Shown here: positions 53,292 through 60,873 of the stretch, one piece after another
Numbering within the stretch: the first letter of the stretch is position 1
Layout: the number at the start of each line of letters is the position of its first letter
Assembly: GCA_016183985.1 (NCBI GenBank)
Contig: JACPDN010000016.1
Coordinates: forward strand, 36,084 to 100,083
DNA: 64,000 nucleotides
Origin: Pseudomonadota bacterium
Lineage (GTDB): Bacteria; Pseudomonadota; Alphaproteobacteria; Dongiales; Dongiaceae
Reading direction: 5' to 3'
Program-made: the position numbers and the translations under genes
The notes under the pieces: model-generated
What the model saw: the letters and a program-made list of their open reading frames with translations, nothing else
What the model was told of the DNA's origin: nothing
Database searches by the model: none

Positions 53292-54697
53292 GCCAGGTTG
53301 TGTTTTGAGGCAGACTGGTTGAGCCTTGAAGGTGCCGCCGCGAGCAGAGTCAGAAAACGGCGACAATAGGCTTCGGCTGTTGACGTAAAAACACGCGCCC
53401 TAAGTCGCTCCATGCGATCTTGCCGCTCTTCTCCGGACATGATGAGTGCCTGATGCATGGCATAGCTTATCTCGTCCGGGTCGTAAGGGTTGACGATTAG
53501 CGCTTCTTCCATCTCTTCGGCTGCTCCAGCGAAACGCGAAAGGATCAATACTCCCGGGTCGTTGTGGTCCTGAGCAGCAACGAACTCCTTTGCAACGAGA
53601 TTCATTCCGTCACGCAGAGGAGTTACCAATCCAATTCGCGCCTTACGGAAGAACCCGGCTATCGAGCTGCGGCTGACGGGGCGTGTCATGTACCGCAGTG
53701 GAACCCAGTCAAACTCCGCGTAGCGGCCGTTTATGTTTCCAGCCTTGCGATCCAATTCCCTCCTCAGTGACTGATATTCTGAAACATCCTCGCGGCTCTT
53801 CGCCGCGATTTGGAGATAACTGACATTCTGCTGATGCTCAGGGAAGTCTTGCAGCAGTTTCCCGAACGCCGTGAAACGATTTGGCAATCCTTTCGAATAA
53901 TCCAATCGATCAACGCCGATTGCGAGCGCTCGACCAACAAGGCTGGATATGAGGCGGCGAGTATCTGAGGATCGCTCGGCTTTGCTGGCCATCGCTGCAA
54001 ATGCGCGCGCGTCAATGCCTGCCGGATTGGCTATCGAACGAGACAGGCAGTCTGCGGTCTCCAAGAAGCCATTTTGGTTTGGCTCGACGCCAAGCATTTG
54101 CTTCACAGCATCGAGAAAGTCTCTTTGATGCTCGTCCGTTTGGAAGCCAATGACGTCGTAGGCGAGGCAAGCGCGCAATAGGGTCTGGCCCTGAGGCAAT
54201 GCGACAAATAGGCTGGCGGGAACAAAGGGTACGTGCAGGAAGAAGCCCAAGCGATTTCGAACGCCTAGTTTTCTCAGTTCCGCTCCAAGTGGGATTAAGT
54301 GGTAGTCATGTATCCAGACTTGATCATCCGGTCGAAGTTCACCGACAAGCGCGGCCGCAAGTGTCCTGTTGACGAGGAAATAGCCGTCCAGGTCGTCGCG
54401 CTTGAAGTCAATTAGACCCAACCGAAAATGAAGAAGGGGCCATAGAGTAGAGTTGGCAAATCCGACGTAGAAGCGATTGTAATCTTCTTGGGAGAGATCG
54501 ATCGTCGCATAAGTAATACCGTTTGATTCAGTTCTGCGGACTGTCGTATCCGCCGAAGCGGAAATGTCTCCACTCCAACCGAACCATAGCCCGTCGCCTT
54601 TAAGAGCATTGCCAAGGGCGACTGTTAGGCCGCCTGGTCTCGGCCCTCTCTGACCTGGGATCGGAACGCGATTGGATACAATAACGACCCGTGCCAT
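53288..54697 (-). CDS. otsA: Trehalose-6-phosphate synthase
   Basis: A 469-residue glycosyltransferase (GT20) that makes trehalose 6-phosphate from UDP-glucose and glucose 6-phosphate. Motifs include VIVSNRVPIP at the start, GGLTVALGNAL, VWIHDYHLIPLGAELRKLG, GVDRLDYSKGLPNRF and TPLRDGMNLVAKEFVAAQ. ATG at 54697 begins MARVVIVSNRV; upstream in-frame codons are not conserved. It follows otsB by 193 bp. Codon usage looks less G/C-biased than in neighbours to the left, as for the next three genes. Confidence 0.93.
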   Translation of the reverse strand: MARVVIVSNRVPIPGQRGPRPGGLTVALGNALKGDGLWFGWSGDISASADTTVRRTESNGITYATIDLSQEDYNRFYVGFANSTLWPLLHFRLGLIDFKRDDLDGYFLVNRTLAAALVGELRPDDQVWIHDYHLIPLGAELRKLGVRNRLGFFLHVPFVPASLFVALPQGQTLLRACLAYDVIGFQTDEHQRDFLDAVKQMLGVEPNQNGFLETADCLSRSIANPAGIDARAFAAMASKAERSSDTRRLISSLVGRALAIGVDRLDYSKGLPNRFTAFGKLLQDFPEHQQNVSYLQIAAKSREDVSEYQSLRRELDRKAGNINGRYAEFDWVPLRYMTRPVSRSSIAGFFRKARIGLVTPLRDGMNLVAKEFVAAQDHNDPGVLILSRFAGAAEEMEEALIVNPYDPDEISYAMHQALIMSGEERQDRMERLRARVFTSTAEAYCRRFLTLLAAAPSRLNQSASKHNLA

Positions 54698-54890
54698 GTA
54701 CCTACTTCCCTGCTTTCGGTGAGGCAGGCTGTGGTCGACGACCACCAAATGCCGCCGTGCTCACCCAACTTTTCGTTCTAAATCGCGCAGCGACAGACCC
54801 GGTGAGCTGTGATGGGCAAACGATAGCGACATATCGCATTATAGCCTTCACGATATTGCGTGTTCAGATGAAGGCAGTACAGCCGCGCAT

Positions 54891-55649
54891 TCAACCGCTG
54901 AGGGATCGGAAACTCATCTGGATAAGGCGCCGATCGGCTTGCTCTACCAGGTGGCCAAGCCACAGACGGACCTGCGCTGGTTCACCGCTGAAGTCCTCGC
55001 TGACTCGGAAGCCGCGGCCGCCTAATTGACTTGCTGCGAGGATAGCGTCCTCGTCCGTTACGTCGTCGCCGACAAATAGTGGCTTTCGATTGCGAAATGG
55101 CGCCTGTGCCATAAGCGCGGCGAGTGCATTCCCTTTGTTCACAGAATTATGCCGAAGTTCAAACGCCATCGCAGCAGGCAGTACCTGGAAGGAACAATTC
55201 CTTTGGACCAGTGCGTTCAGAAACAGTTCGATTTCACTGCGTGCAGGGGGATTCCCGCGATAGTGAACTGCGACGCTGTGTGCCTTCTCCTCCACCACAA
55301 TATTGCGCCACCCATTGGCTTGGAGACGAATTGCTTGGCGCCAATCTTCGGGAACGACTGTCCTGCTGCCCGCTTCGGTAATATTGCCATCAGGAAACCG
55401 CAATGCAGCGCCATGCTCTCCTGCGGTGGGAATCTGCAAAGGATGCAAGAGCCTATCAACCGTTCCGATTTGTCGCCCCGATATTATCGCCAGGGCGCCA
55501 CAAAGCTGGTTTCTTAGGGCCCTCAGCGTATCAATCAGAGACTGAGGTACTACGACTGCTTCGGGCGACGCCGCGATGTCAAGCAAGGTACCGTCAAGGT
55601 CTAGAAACAGCGCCCATTCGCTAAGCTCGAAGAGTTCGGGACGAGCCAT
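54891..55649 (-). CDS. otsB: Trehalose-6-phosphate phosphatase
   Basis: A 252-residue HAD phosphatase that completes trehalose synthesis. The DxDGT motif is LFLDLDGTLLDIAASPEAV and the acidic loop is FVGDDVTDEDAI; ISGRQIGTVDRLL lies between. The start ATG at 55649 is nine bases after GAGGAG; an ATG nine bases upstream abuts that site. otsB and otsA together give trehalose for osmotic and drying stress. A TTAAC-CTAG-ATTAA palindrome lies about 190 bp upstream. Confidence 0.92.
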   Translation of the reverse strand: MARPELFELSEWALFLDLDGTLLDIAASPEAVVVPQSLIDTLRALRNQLCGALAIISGRQIGTVDRLLHPLQIPTAGEHGAALRFPDGNITEAGSRTVVPEDWRQAIRLQANGWRNIVVEEKAHSVAVHYRGNPPARSEIELFLNALVQRNCSFQVLPAAMAFELRHNSVNKGNALAALMAQAPFRNRKPLFVGDDVTDEDAILAASQLGGRGFRVSEDFSGEPAQVRLWLGHLVEQADRRLIQMSFRSLSG

Positions 55650-55835
55650 CTTGTGCATCTCCTCATTTGCGGTCGAGAGCAGAAGGGCTACGACACACCC
55701 CGCAGACGACTCGGGGGAGCCGCCTGCGGGACAAATAGATTCAGCGCCCAAACAACACCAACCAAGGACTGAGGAGCGGACAAACCGAATCCGTGGCCGG
55801 ACCTCCGAAATATAGATCGGTAAAGGGGGGTGTCT

Positions 55836-55849
55836 TTAACCTAGATTAA
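55836..55849. promoter_or_regulatory. FNR-like palindrome upstream of otsB
   Basis: TTAACCTAGATTAA has the TTNAN-N4-NTNAA form of Crp/Fnr boxes but differs from the TTGAT consensus. It lies 187 bp before otsB and 23 bp past the crp-type stop codon. Its reading as a site for the adjacent Crp/Fnr protein is speculative. Confidence 0.35.
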
Positions 55850-55871
55850 GGTACTGTCCCCGAGCGAGCGC

Positions 55872-56621
55872 TTAGCTTTCCCAGAGGATGCTTGGCCCAT
55901 GAATAAGATACTGGGGGTCGAAGTCTGCTGCTTGCATGAGTCTCTTGCGGTTGAGGATTCTAATCACGCGACCCTCAAACGCGACGAGACCATCCTGCCT
56001 AAGCCGTCTAAGTATGCGGCTGACGTGTATGTTTGTAAGGCCGAGGAGATCAGCTAGGTGTTCCTGTGTGGCGGGCAACGTAAAGATGTCGTTAGCCGCC
56101 TCGCCGATCAGCTCTAAGCGGAGGTAAAGTTCGATAATGATGTGGGCCAGCCGTTCATAAGACGACCGCCTTCCAATGCTTGCAACCCGCTCCTCCATGA
56201 TAGAGCGATCGCGTGTGTATGACCAAAGCAGAGCTACCCACAAGCGAGGCGACGTTCTCAGTTGCTCTGCAAAGGCCCGCGCGTCAAACTTGCTCACAAC
56301 CATGTCGGTCAAGGCGGCGACAGATTGATCCTGAAAGCCCAGCAGGGCAGTATTCATTCCAATGAAGTCTCCCGGCAAAAATAGGCGAGAGATTTGGCGA
56401 CGGCCATCCTGAAACATTCGAAAGCGATAAGCCCAACCTTGCATTACGACATGAGCCTGATGCAGCGGCTGCCCCTCCCGGACAAAAACAGACGTTGCCG
56501 GGATATCGAAGCGATTAGCCAGAATGGCCCCAATAATCTGACGATCCTCCGCCGTGAGACCAACTACCGCGCTCAATTTCCGGCAAATCGAGGTCTCAGC
56601 AGACAACAGAAGGACTCCCAT
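55872..56621 (-). CDS. Crp/Fnr family transcriptional regulator
   Basis: A regulator of about 249 residues with an N-terminal cNMP-type beta-roll (SVFVREGQPLHQAHVVMQGWAYRFRMFQDGRRQISRLFLPGDFIGMNTA) and a C-terminal winged helix (LPATQEHLADLLGLTNIHVSRILRRLRQDGLVAFEGRVIRI). FNR's four N-terminal cysteines are missing, so it should not carry an iron-sulfur cluster. At the FNR Glu position in the recognition helix the sequence is Ile (TNIHVSR), so its DNA site may differ from TTGAT. ATG 56621 is chosen; a TTG at 56633 is also in frame. It is divergent from the ClC gene. Confidence 0.88.
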   Translation of the reverse strand: MGVLLLSAETSICRKLSAVVGLTAEDRQIIGAILANRFDIPATSVFVREGQPLHQAHVVMQGWAYRFRMFQDGRRQISRLFLPGDFIGMNTALLGFQDQSVAALTDMVVSKFDARAFAEQLRTSPRLWVALLWSYTRDRSIMEERVASIGRRSSYERLAHIIIELYLRLELIGEAANDIFTLPATQEHLADLLGLTNIHVSRILRRLRQDGLVAFEGRVIRILNRKRLMQAADFDPQYLIHGPSILWES

Positions 56622-56786
56622 CAGGCAGAACAATCACCATCAAATCGCCTCTGATTGGCGAACTCCTCTAGCTAGAGTCCACGATGTAGGAATGCGGAGA
56701 AGGAGTATAGCTAAAACTGCGAGGTTGCCTAAGGAGCGCACAGATCTTCTGCTCCCTCGCACCATCCAAACGCCGGGAAATAGCCA

Positions 56787-58067
56787 GTGACGACCTTCCT
56801 TCGACATCTGCAGAGAACCAGCTATGTATGGCGAGCGCCGCGTCTTTGGCGCCGTAGAATCGCTTTCTGGCTAGGCGCAGTCCTCGTCGGAGTTGCGGCG
56901 TCTGTGTTCGCCATCTTTTCTGACTGGTCGCAGGGATTATTTCTTGCGCTCAGAGTTCATTCTCCTTGGTTCACCAGTTGTGTCACCGTCGGCGGCTTCA
57001 TGGTCTCGGCGGCAATAACTCGTCGGTGGGCCCCCGCTGCCCGAGGGAGCGGCATCCCCCAAGCAATAGCCGCTAGGCGAGACGAGTCTCCCGCGGCCAG
57101 AAGTGCATTGATTGGGCTTCGAGTCACATTCGTAAAGGTGATCCTCACCATAGTAGGGCTGGGATTTGGCGCATCAATTGGCCGGGAAGGGCCGACTGTT
57201 CAAATTGGCGCCTGCATCATGTTCTTGATCGGGCAACATGCACATCTTCGCCAACGATCCGGCCTCGTTCTGGCTGGTGCCGCTGCAGGCGTAGCCGGGG
57301 CCTTCAATACGCCGCTAGCGGGCATTGTCTTCGCCATAGAAGAACTGGCGAAATCCTACGACCGCCGAATAAACTCATTGGTCATATCTGCAGTCGCCAT
57401 TGCCGGGATAACCAGCATTCTGTTGGTAGGCAACTATCACTATTTCGGTGCAATCAATGCCGCGTTCGAGGTTGCCTGGTACTGGACCGCCGTTCCGCTG
57501 TGTGCGGTTGTTGGCGGCGTCTGCGGCGGCACCTTTAGCGCTGTCGTGGTTCATTTCGCATTCAACCGGACCAAATTTGTGCGCGCTATTCGGTCTCGCC
57601 CCGTAATCTTTGCAGCGGTCTGTGGATTGATTGTGGCCGTCCTGGGCTATGCGACCAACGGATATGCAAACGGCACATCCTATCAAAGCACACGAGTTGC
57701 TCTCGAAACGGGCGTCGGCTTCCCATGGTGGTATGGCTTCGGAAAGCTGGTGGCAACCTTAGCGTCGTCTATCAGCGGAATACCAGGAGGACTATTCTCT
57801 CCCTCTCTGTCAGTCGGCGCGGCATTGGGCGAAGTCGTCGGCCAGATACTCCCAAATGTTCCGCTACCCGTTATGTTCATGTTGACAATGGCCGCCTATT
57901 TCTCCGCTGTCGTCCAAGCACCTCTGACGGCATTCGTCATCGTCCTTGAGATGACTGGAGATACAAACAATGCTCTGCCGATAATACTGGTCTGTTTGCT
58001 TTCGTCTGCGCTCTCACGTGTGATAAGCCCGACGCCCCTCTACCACGCTCTTTCGCGAACATTCTAG
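56787..58067 (+). CDS. ClC-family chloride channel or H+/Cl- exchanger
   Basis: A 426-residue membrane protein. The filter motifs are GSGIP, GREGPTVQIG (the gating Glu) and GIPGGLFSPSLSVGAALGE. AGIVFAIEELAKS carries the internal proton Glu of exchangers, and TPLYHALSRTF near the end holds the conserved Tyr. These favour an exchanger. The start is GTG at 56787; CGGGAA lies upstream. It may serve acid or chloride homeostasis. Base composition looks lower in G+C than the core genes on either side. Confidence 0.9.
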   Translation: MTTFLRHLQRTSYVWRAPRLWRRRIAFWLGAVLVGVAASVFAIFSDWSQGLFLALRVHSPWFTSCVTVGGFMVSAAITRRWAPAARGSGIPQAIAARRDESPAARSALIGLRVTFVKVILTIVGLGFGASIGREGPTVQIGACIMFLIGQHAHLRQRSGLVLAGAAAGVAGAFNTPLAGIVFAIEELAKSYDRRINSLVISAVAIAGITSILLVGNYHYFGAINAAFEVAWYWTAVPLCAVVGGVCGGTFSAVVVHFAFNRTKFVRAIRSRPVIFAAVCGLIVAVLGYATNGYANGTSYQSTRVALETGVGFPWWYGFGKLVATLASSISGIPGGLFSPSLSVGAALGEVVGQILPNVPLPVMFMLTMAAYFSAVVQAPLTAFVIVLEMTGDTNNALPIILVCLLSSALSRVISPTPLYHALSRTF

Positions 58068-58230
58068 AATTTGCCCGCCGCCTCGCATTATCACCCGAAC
58101 GATTGTCTTCTACCGTCATCCGTCTCGCCGGGGCATGCGCAATTTCCGTGCGAACGTGGGGAAGGGCTCTTGGGAAGTTCCTGATCCTAAGAACAACACA
58201 TGTCGAGGCGAACTAACCCATTGAAAAGAT

Positions 58231-58307
58231 TGGCGCACCCGATACGATTCGAACGTACGACCTTTGCCTTCGGAGGGCAACGCTCTATCCAGCTGAGCTA
58301 CGGGTGC
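58231..58307 (-). tRNA. tRNA-Arg (anticodon CCG), with encoded CCA
   Basis: The minus strand folds into a full cloverleaf of 77 nt: acceptor GCACCCG/CGGGTGC, D-arm GCTC/GAGC, anticodon loop CTCCGAA (anticodon CCG, codon CGG), T-loop TTCGAAT, and 3' GCCA encoded. The T-stem has one G-U pair. It marks the right edge of the lower-GC stretch. Confidence 0.95.
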
Positions 58308-58365
58308 ATGCCGCTTGGGATGGGCGGAACATAGCTGTGGGAACGGCTTGGCGCAAGGTGCTAGA

Positions 58366-58653
58366 ATGACGCCTATGCTGTTGAAAACACCCAAATCGCC
58401 GCCGCCAGATCCCGAAACCCTGGCGCTGCAGGCCTTGGCATTTCTCGCCGCCGATGACGATCGCTTGAACCGCTTCCTCGCTTTGACCGGCATTCAGGGT
58501 GCGCAGTTGAAGGAGATCGCGATGACGAGCCGTGGCCTGGGCGCGGTGCTCGATTATCTCTTAGGCTTCGAGCCGCTGCTCCTCGAGTTCGCGCAATCGA
58601 TCGAAATCGAGGCGACGGTCATCGCTACCCAGCGCCATAAGCTGCCGAACTAG
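58366..58653 (+). CDS. DUF3572 family protein
   Basis: A 95-residue protein with the DUF3572 pattern LALQALAFLAADDDRLNRFLALTGIQGAQLKEIA and LGAVLDYLLGFEPLLLEFAQ. Such proteins are alphaproteobacterial and of unknown function. ATG 58366 has AAGGTG five bases before it; the frame upstream is not conserved. Its end overlaps the end of the convergent hydrolase gene by 4 bp. Confidence 0.88.
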   Translation: MTPMLLKTPKSPPPDPETLALQALAFLAADDDRLNRFLALTGIQGAQLKEIAMTSRGLGAVLDYLLGFEPLLLEFAQSIEIEATVIATQRHKLPN

Positions 58654-59636
58654 CGCGCGAGTTCGGTGCCGGAGGGCAGGCGCTCATCGGGGTGCCGGAT
58701 CCAGGCCGCAATATCGTCATAGAGAATCTGGGCGCCGAGATCGCGCAGCATCATGTGATGCGCCTTCGGGTAGAAGACGACGCGGCCTTGGCTGATGGGG
58801 AGCTTCGGCAGTTGACCCAGGAACCCCGAGACCGAAGCCGTGGTGAGGATGTCCTCGCGCCCGCCGAACATGATCAGCCAGCGCGGGCTGGACCCGAGTT
58901 TGGCGCCGGCATCGTAGGCCTCGGTCATCAATTCGACGAGGCCGAAGGCGGTATCGACGCGCGTGGATTTGATGATGTTGGGGTCGCGCCACATCTGGCG
59001 CAGCATGTAGTGATTGTTCGAGGCCTCGCGATAGACGCCGTTGGGCTGCACGGTGATGCGCGGCATCACTTTCATGGCGAAGTCGAAGATCCAACGGTTG
59101 ATCGCGGGCTGCGTTTGCCAGCCCCAGATCGCCGGTGCCGCGAGAATGACGCCATCCACCGGCATCTCGGTATGACGGGCGACGGCGGCAAGCATCACGG
59201 CGGCACCCATGCTTTCGCCCAGCAGGTAGACCGGCTTGTCGGGATGTGCGGCCTTGGCGAGCTTCGCCGCTTCGGCGAGATCGGATATCATCTGATCGGT
59301 GCTGGACCAGAGGCCCCGCTGCGGTGCGCCGCCGAAGCCGCGCTGGTCGAAGGCGTAGAGGATGAAGCCGCGCCGCGCCATGGCCTTCCCCGGCGCATCG
59401 AAGGCGCGCTTGTAATCGTTGAAGCCATGGAGGCCGATGATCGAGGCTTCGATCGGCTTGTCCCAAGGCGCCCAGGTCGTCATCGGCAAATCGGCGCCGT
59501 CGGCGGTGTGGAAAGCCTCGCTCGTGAAATGCGGTTGATCGACGGGTTGGCCGATCTCCTGCCAGCGCGGCGTGCAGGCAGCAAGCAGCACCAGCAGACC
59601 GAGGCAGGCGAGGCGCTGGATCATGCGCCGGGTCAT
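58650..59636 (-). CDS. Lipoprotein alpha/beta hydrolase (monoacylglycerol lipase-like)
   Basis: A 328-residue protein with a lipoprotein signal ending LLAAC, so it is probably membrane-anchored at Cys 21. The hydrolase domain has IIGLHGFNDYKRAFDAPGKAMARRGFILYAFDQRGFGGA, the nucleophile GESMG (Ser 142), a late Asp in FGGREDIL and His in KAHHMMLRD. These are serine aminopeptidase/monoglyceride lipase features. It overlaps the ABC ATPase gene by 4 bp (ATGA), so they are co-transcribed. The substrate is not known. Confidence 0.9.
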   Translation of the reverse strand: MTRRMIQRLACLGLLVLLAACTPRWQEIGQPVDQPHFTSEAFHTADGADLPMTTWAPWDKPIEASIIGLHGFNDYKRAFDAPGKAMARRGFILYAFDQRGFGGAPQRGLWSSTDQMISDLAEAAKLAKAAHPDKPVYLLGESMGAAVMLAAVARHTEMPVDGVILAAPAIWGWQTQPAINRWIFDFAMKVMPRITVQPNGVYREASNNHYMLRQMWRDPNIIKSTRVDTAFGLVELMTEAYDAGAKLGSSPRWLIMFGGREDILTTASVSGFLGQLPKLPISQGRVVFYPKAHHMMLRDLGAQILYDDIAAWIRHPDERLPSGTELAR

Positions 59637-60604
59637 GCTGTCGCGGGCTGGCGGCGCGTCAGTTCGAGGAAGATGTCCTCGAGATCGGATTCGACGGTCG
59701 AAAGATCGACGATCTCCAGCTCGGCGCGGCGGATGGCGTCGAGGATGGCGCCGACCTTGGCCTGGCTGGGGCGATAATGCAGCTTCAGGCGCCGCGGCCC
59801 CAACATCTGCGGCTGAAACTCGGCCAGCGTCGCCGGCACCGTTGCGAGATCGGAAGCGAGTGTGATCACCACTTCCTTGCTGTCGAGGCGGCCGAGCAGC
59901 TTCGGCGTCGGCTCGCAGGCGATGACCTTGCCGTGATTGATGATGGCGATGTTGTCGCAGAGTTCTTCGGCTTCCTCGAGGTAATGCGTGGTGAGCAATA
60001 CCGTGACGCCGGCCTTGTTAAGTCCGCGCACATAGGCCCAGAGCTGCTGGCGAAGCTCCACATCGACACCGGCGGTGGGCTCGTCGAGCACCAGGACCGG
60101 CGGGTTGTGCACCATGGCCTTCGCCACCATCAGGCGTCGTCGCATGCCGCCCGAAAGTGTCCGCGCATAGGATCCCGCCTTGTCGGCGAGCGACAGCGCT
60201 TCCAAAAGTTCCATGCTGCGCCGCTCGGATTTCGGCACGCCATACATGCCGGCCTGCAGATCGAGGAGATCCTTCGGCGTGAAGAAGGGATCGATGTTGA
60301 GCTCCTGCGGCACGACGCCGATCGCCGCCGCCGCATGGCGGGGATCCTTGTCGAGGTCGATGTCCCAGATCTTTACGGTCCCTTCCGTCTTGCGGACCAG
60401 CTGCGCCAGGATGTTGATGAGCGTCGACTTCCCCGCACCGTTGGGGCCGAGCAGGCCGAAGATGCCGCCGCGCGGGATGGCGAGATCGACATGATCCAGC
60501 GCCAGTTTGGGCGTGCGGTTCGCCTTGTTGCCGGCATAGATCTTGACCAGGCCTTTGACGGAAACGGCGAGGTCGGGGAGGGCGGCGGTTTGCTGGGGGA
60601 CCAT
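59633..60604 (-). CDS. ABC transporter ATP-binding protein (YadG-like)
   Basis: An ATPase of about 323 residues. Walker A is GPNGAGKS (53-60), the signature is LSGGMRRR and Walker B is VLVLDEPTAGVD, with LLTTHYLEEAEELCDN as the H-loop. These are the features of the ABC-2 type export ATPases (YadG, CcmA-like). No permease gene is adjacent, though one is expected. I use ATG 60604; a TTG at 60628 is in frame eight codons earlier. It overlaps the lipoprotein hydrolase by 4 bp, so the two may work on an envelope lipid. Confidence 0.88.
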   Translation of the reverse strand: MVPQQTAALPDLAVSVKGLVKIYAGNKANRTPKLALDHVDLAIPRGGIFGLLGPNGAGKSTLINILAQLVRKTEGTVKIWDIDLDKDPRHAAAAIGVVPQELNIDPFFTPKDLLDLQAGMYGVPKSERRSMELLEALSLADKAGSYARTLSGGMRRRLMVAKAMVHNPPVLVLDEPTAGVDVELRQQLWAYVRGLNKAGVTVLLTTHYLEEAEELCDNIAIINHGKVIACEPTPKLLGRLDSKEVVITLASDLATVPATLAEFQPQMLGPRRLKLHYRPSQAKVGAILDAIRRAELEIVDLSTVESDLEDIFLELTRRQPATA

Positions 60605-60687
60605 GGGGACTTCGCGGGATTGATTCAAAGCTGTGGCCTGCCTATCATTGTGGGACGTGAAGCGTCAATCCAAGGCCGAGTAACCCC

Positions 60688-60864
60688 ATGAAATCTAATG
60701 AAACTCAAATGGTCACCGAAACCCGCGTCGCCTGTGACGGCGGTGGCGATCCGTCCGGCCATCCCCGGGTCTATCTCAATCTCGGCAAAGAGGGCCAGGT
60801 CGAGTGTCCCTATTGCGGCAAGACCTTCATCCTCAAAGAGGGTGCCGGCGCCGGCGCGCACTGA
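60688..60864 (+). CDS. Zinc-finger protein, zf-CHCC (NDUFS6-like) family
   Basis: A 58-residue protein. Cys 16 ([20 protein letters not shown]), His 25, and Cys 40 and Cys 43 ([10 protein letters not shown]) give the C-H-C-C zinc set of the family, which is related to the complex I subunit NDUFS6 and conserved in alphaproteobacteria. The gene starts 83 bp before the divergent ABC gene's start and ends 9 bp before polA. It is small and easily missed in ORF calls, but the pattern is clear. Confidence 0.9.
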   Translation: MKSNETQMVTETRVACDGGGDPSGHPRVYLNLGKEGQVECPYCGKTFILKEGAGAGAH

Positions 60865-60873
60865 GCGCGCCTG

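Noticed and set aside
58231..58307. Attachment site of an integrated element at tRNA-Arg
   Set aside because: I scanned for a repeat of the tRNA 3' end near 48-53 kb and saw none, and no integrase gene is present. Only the composition hint is kept as a finding.
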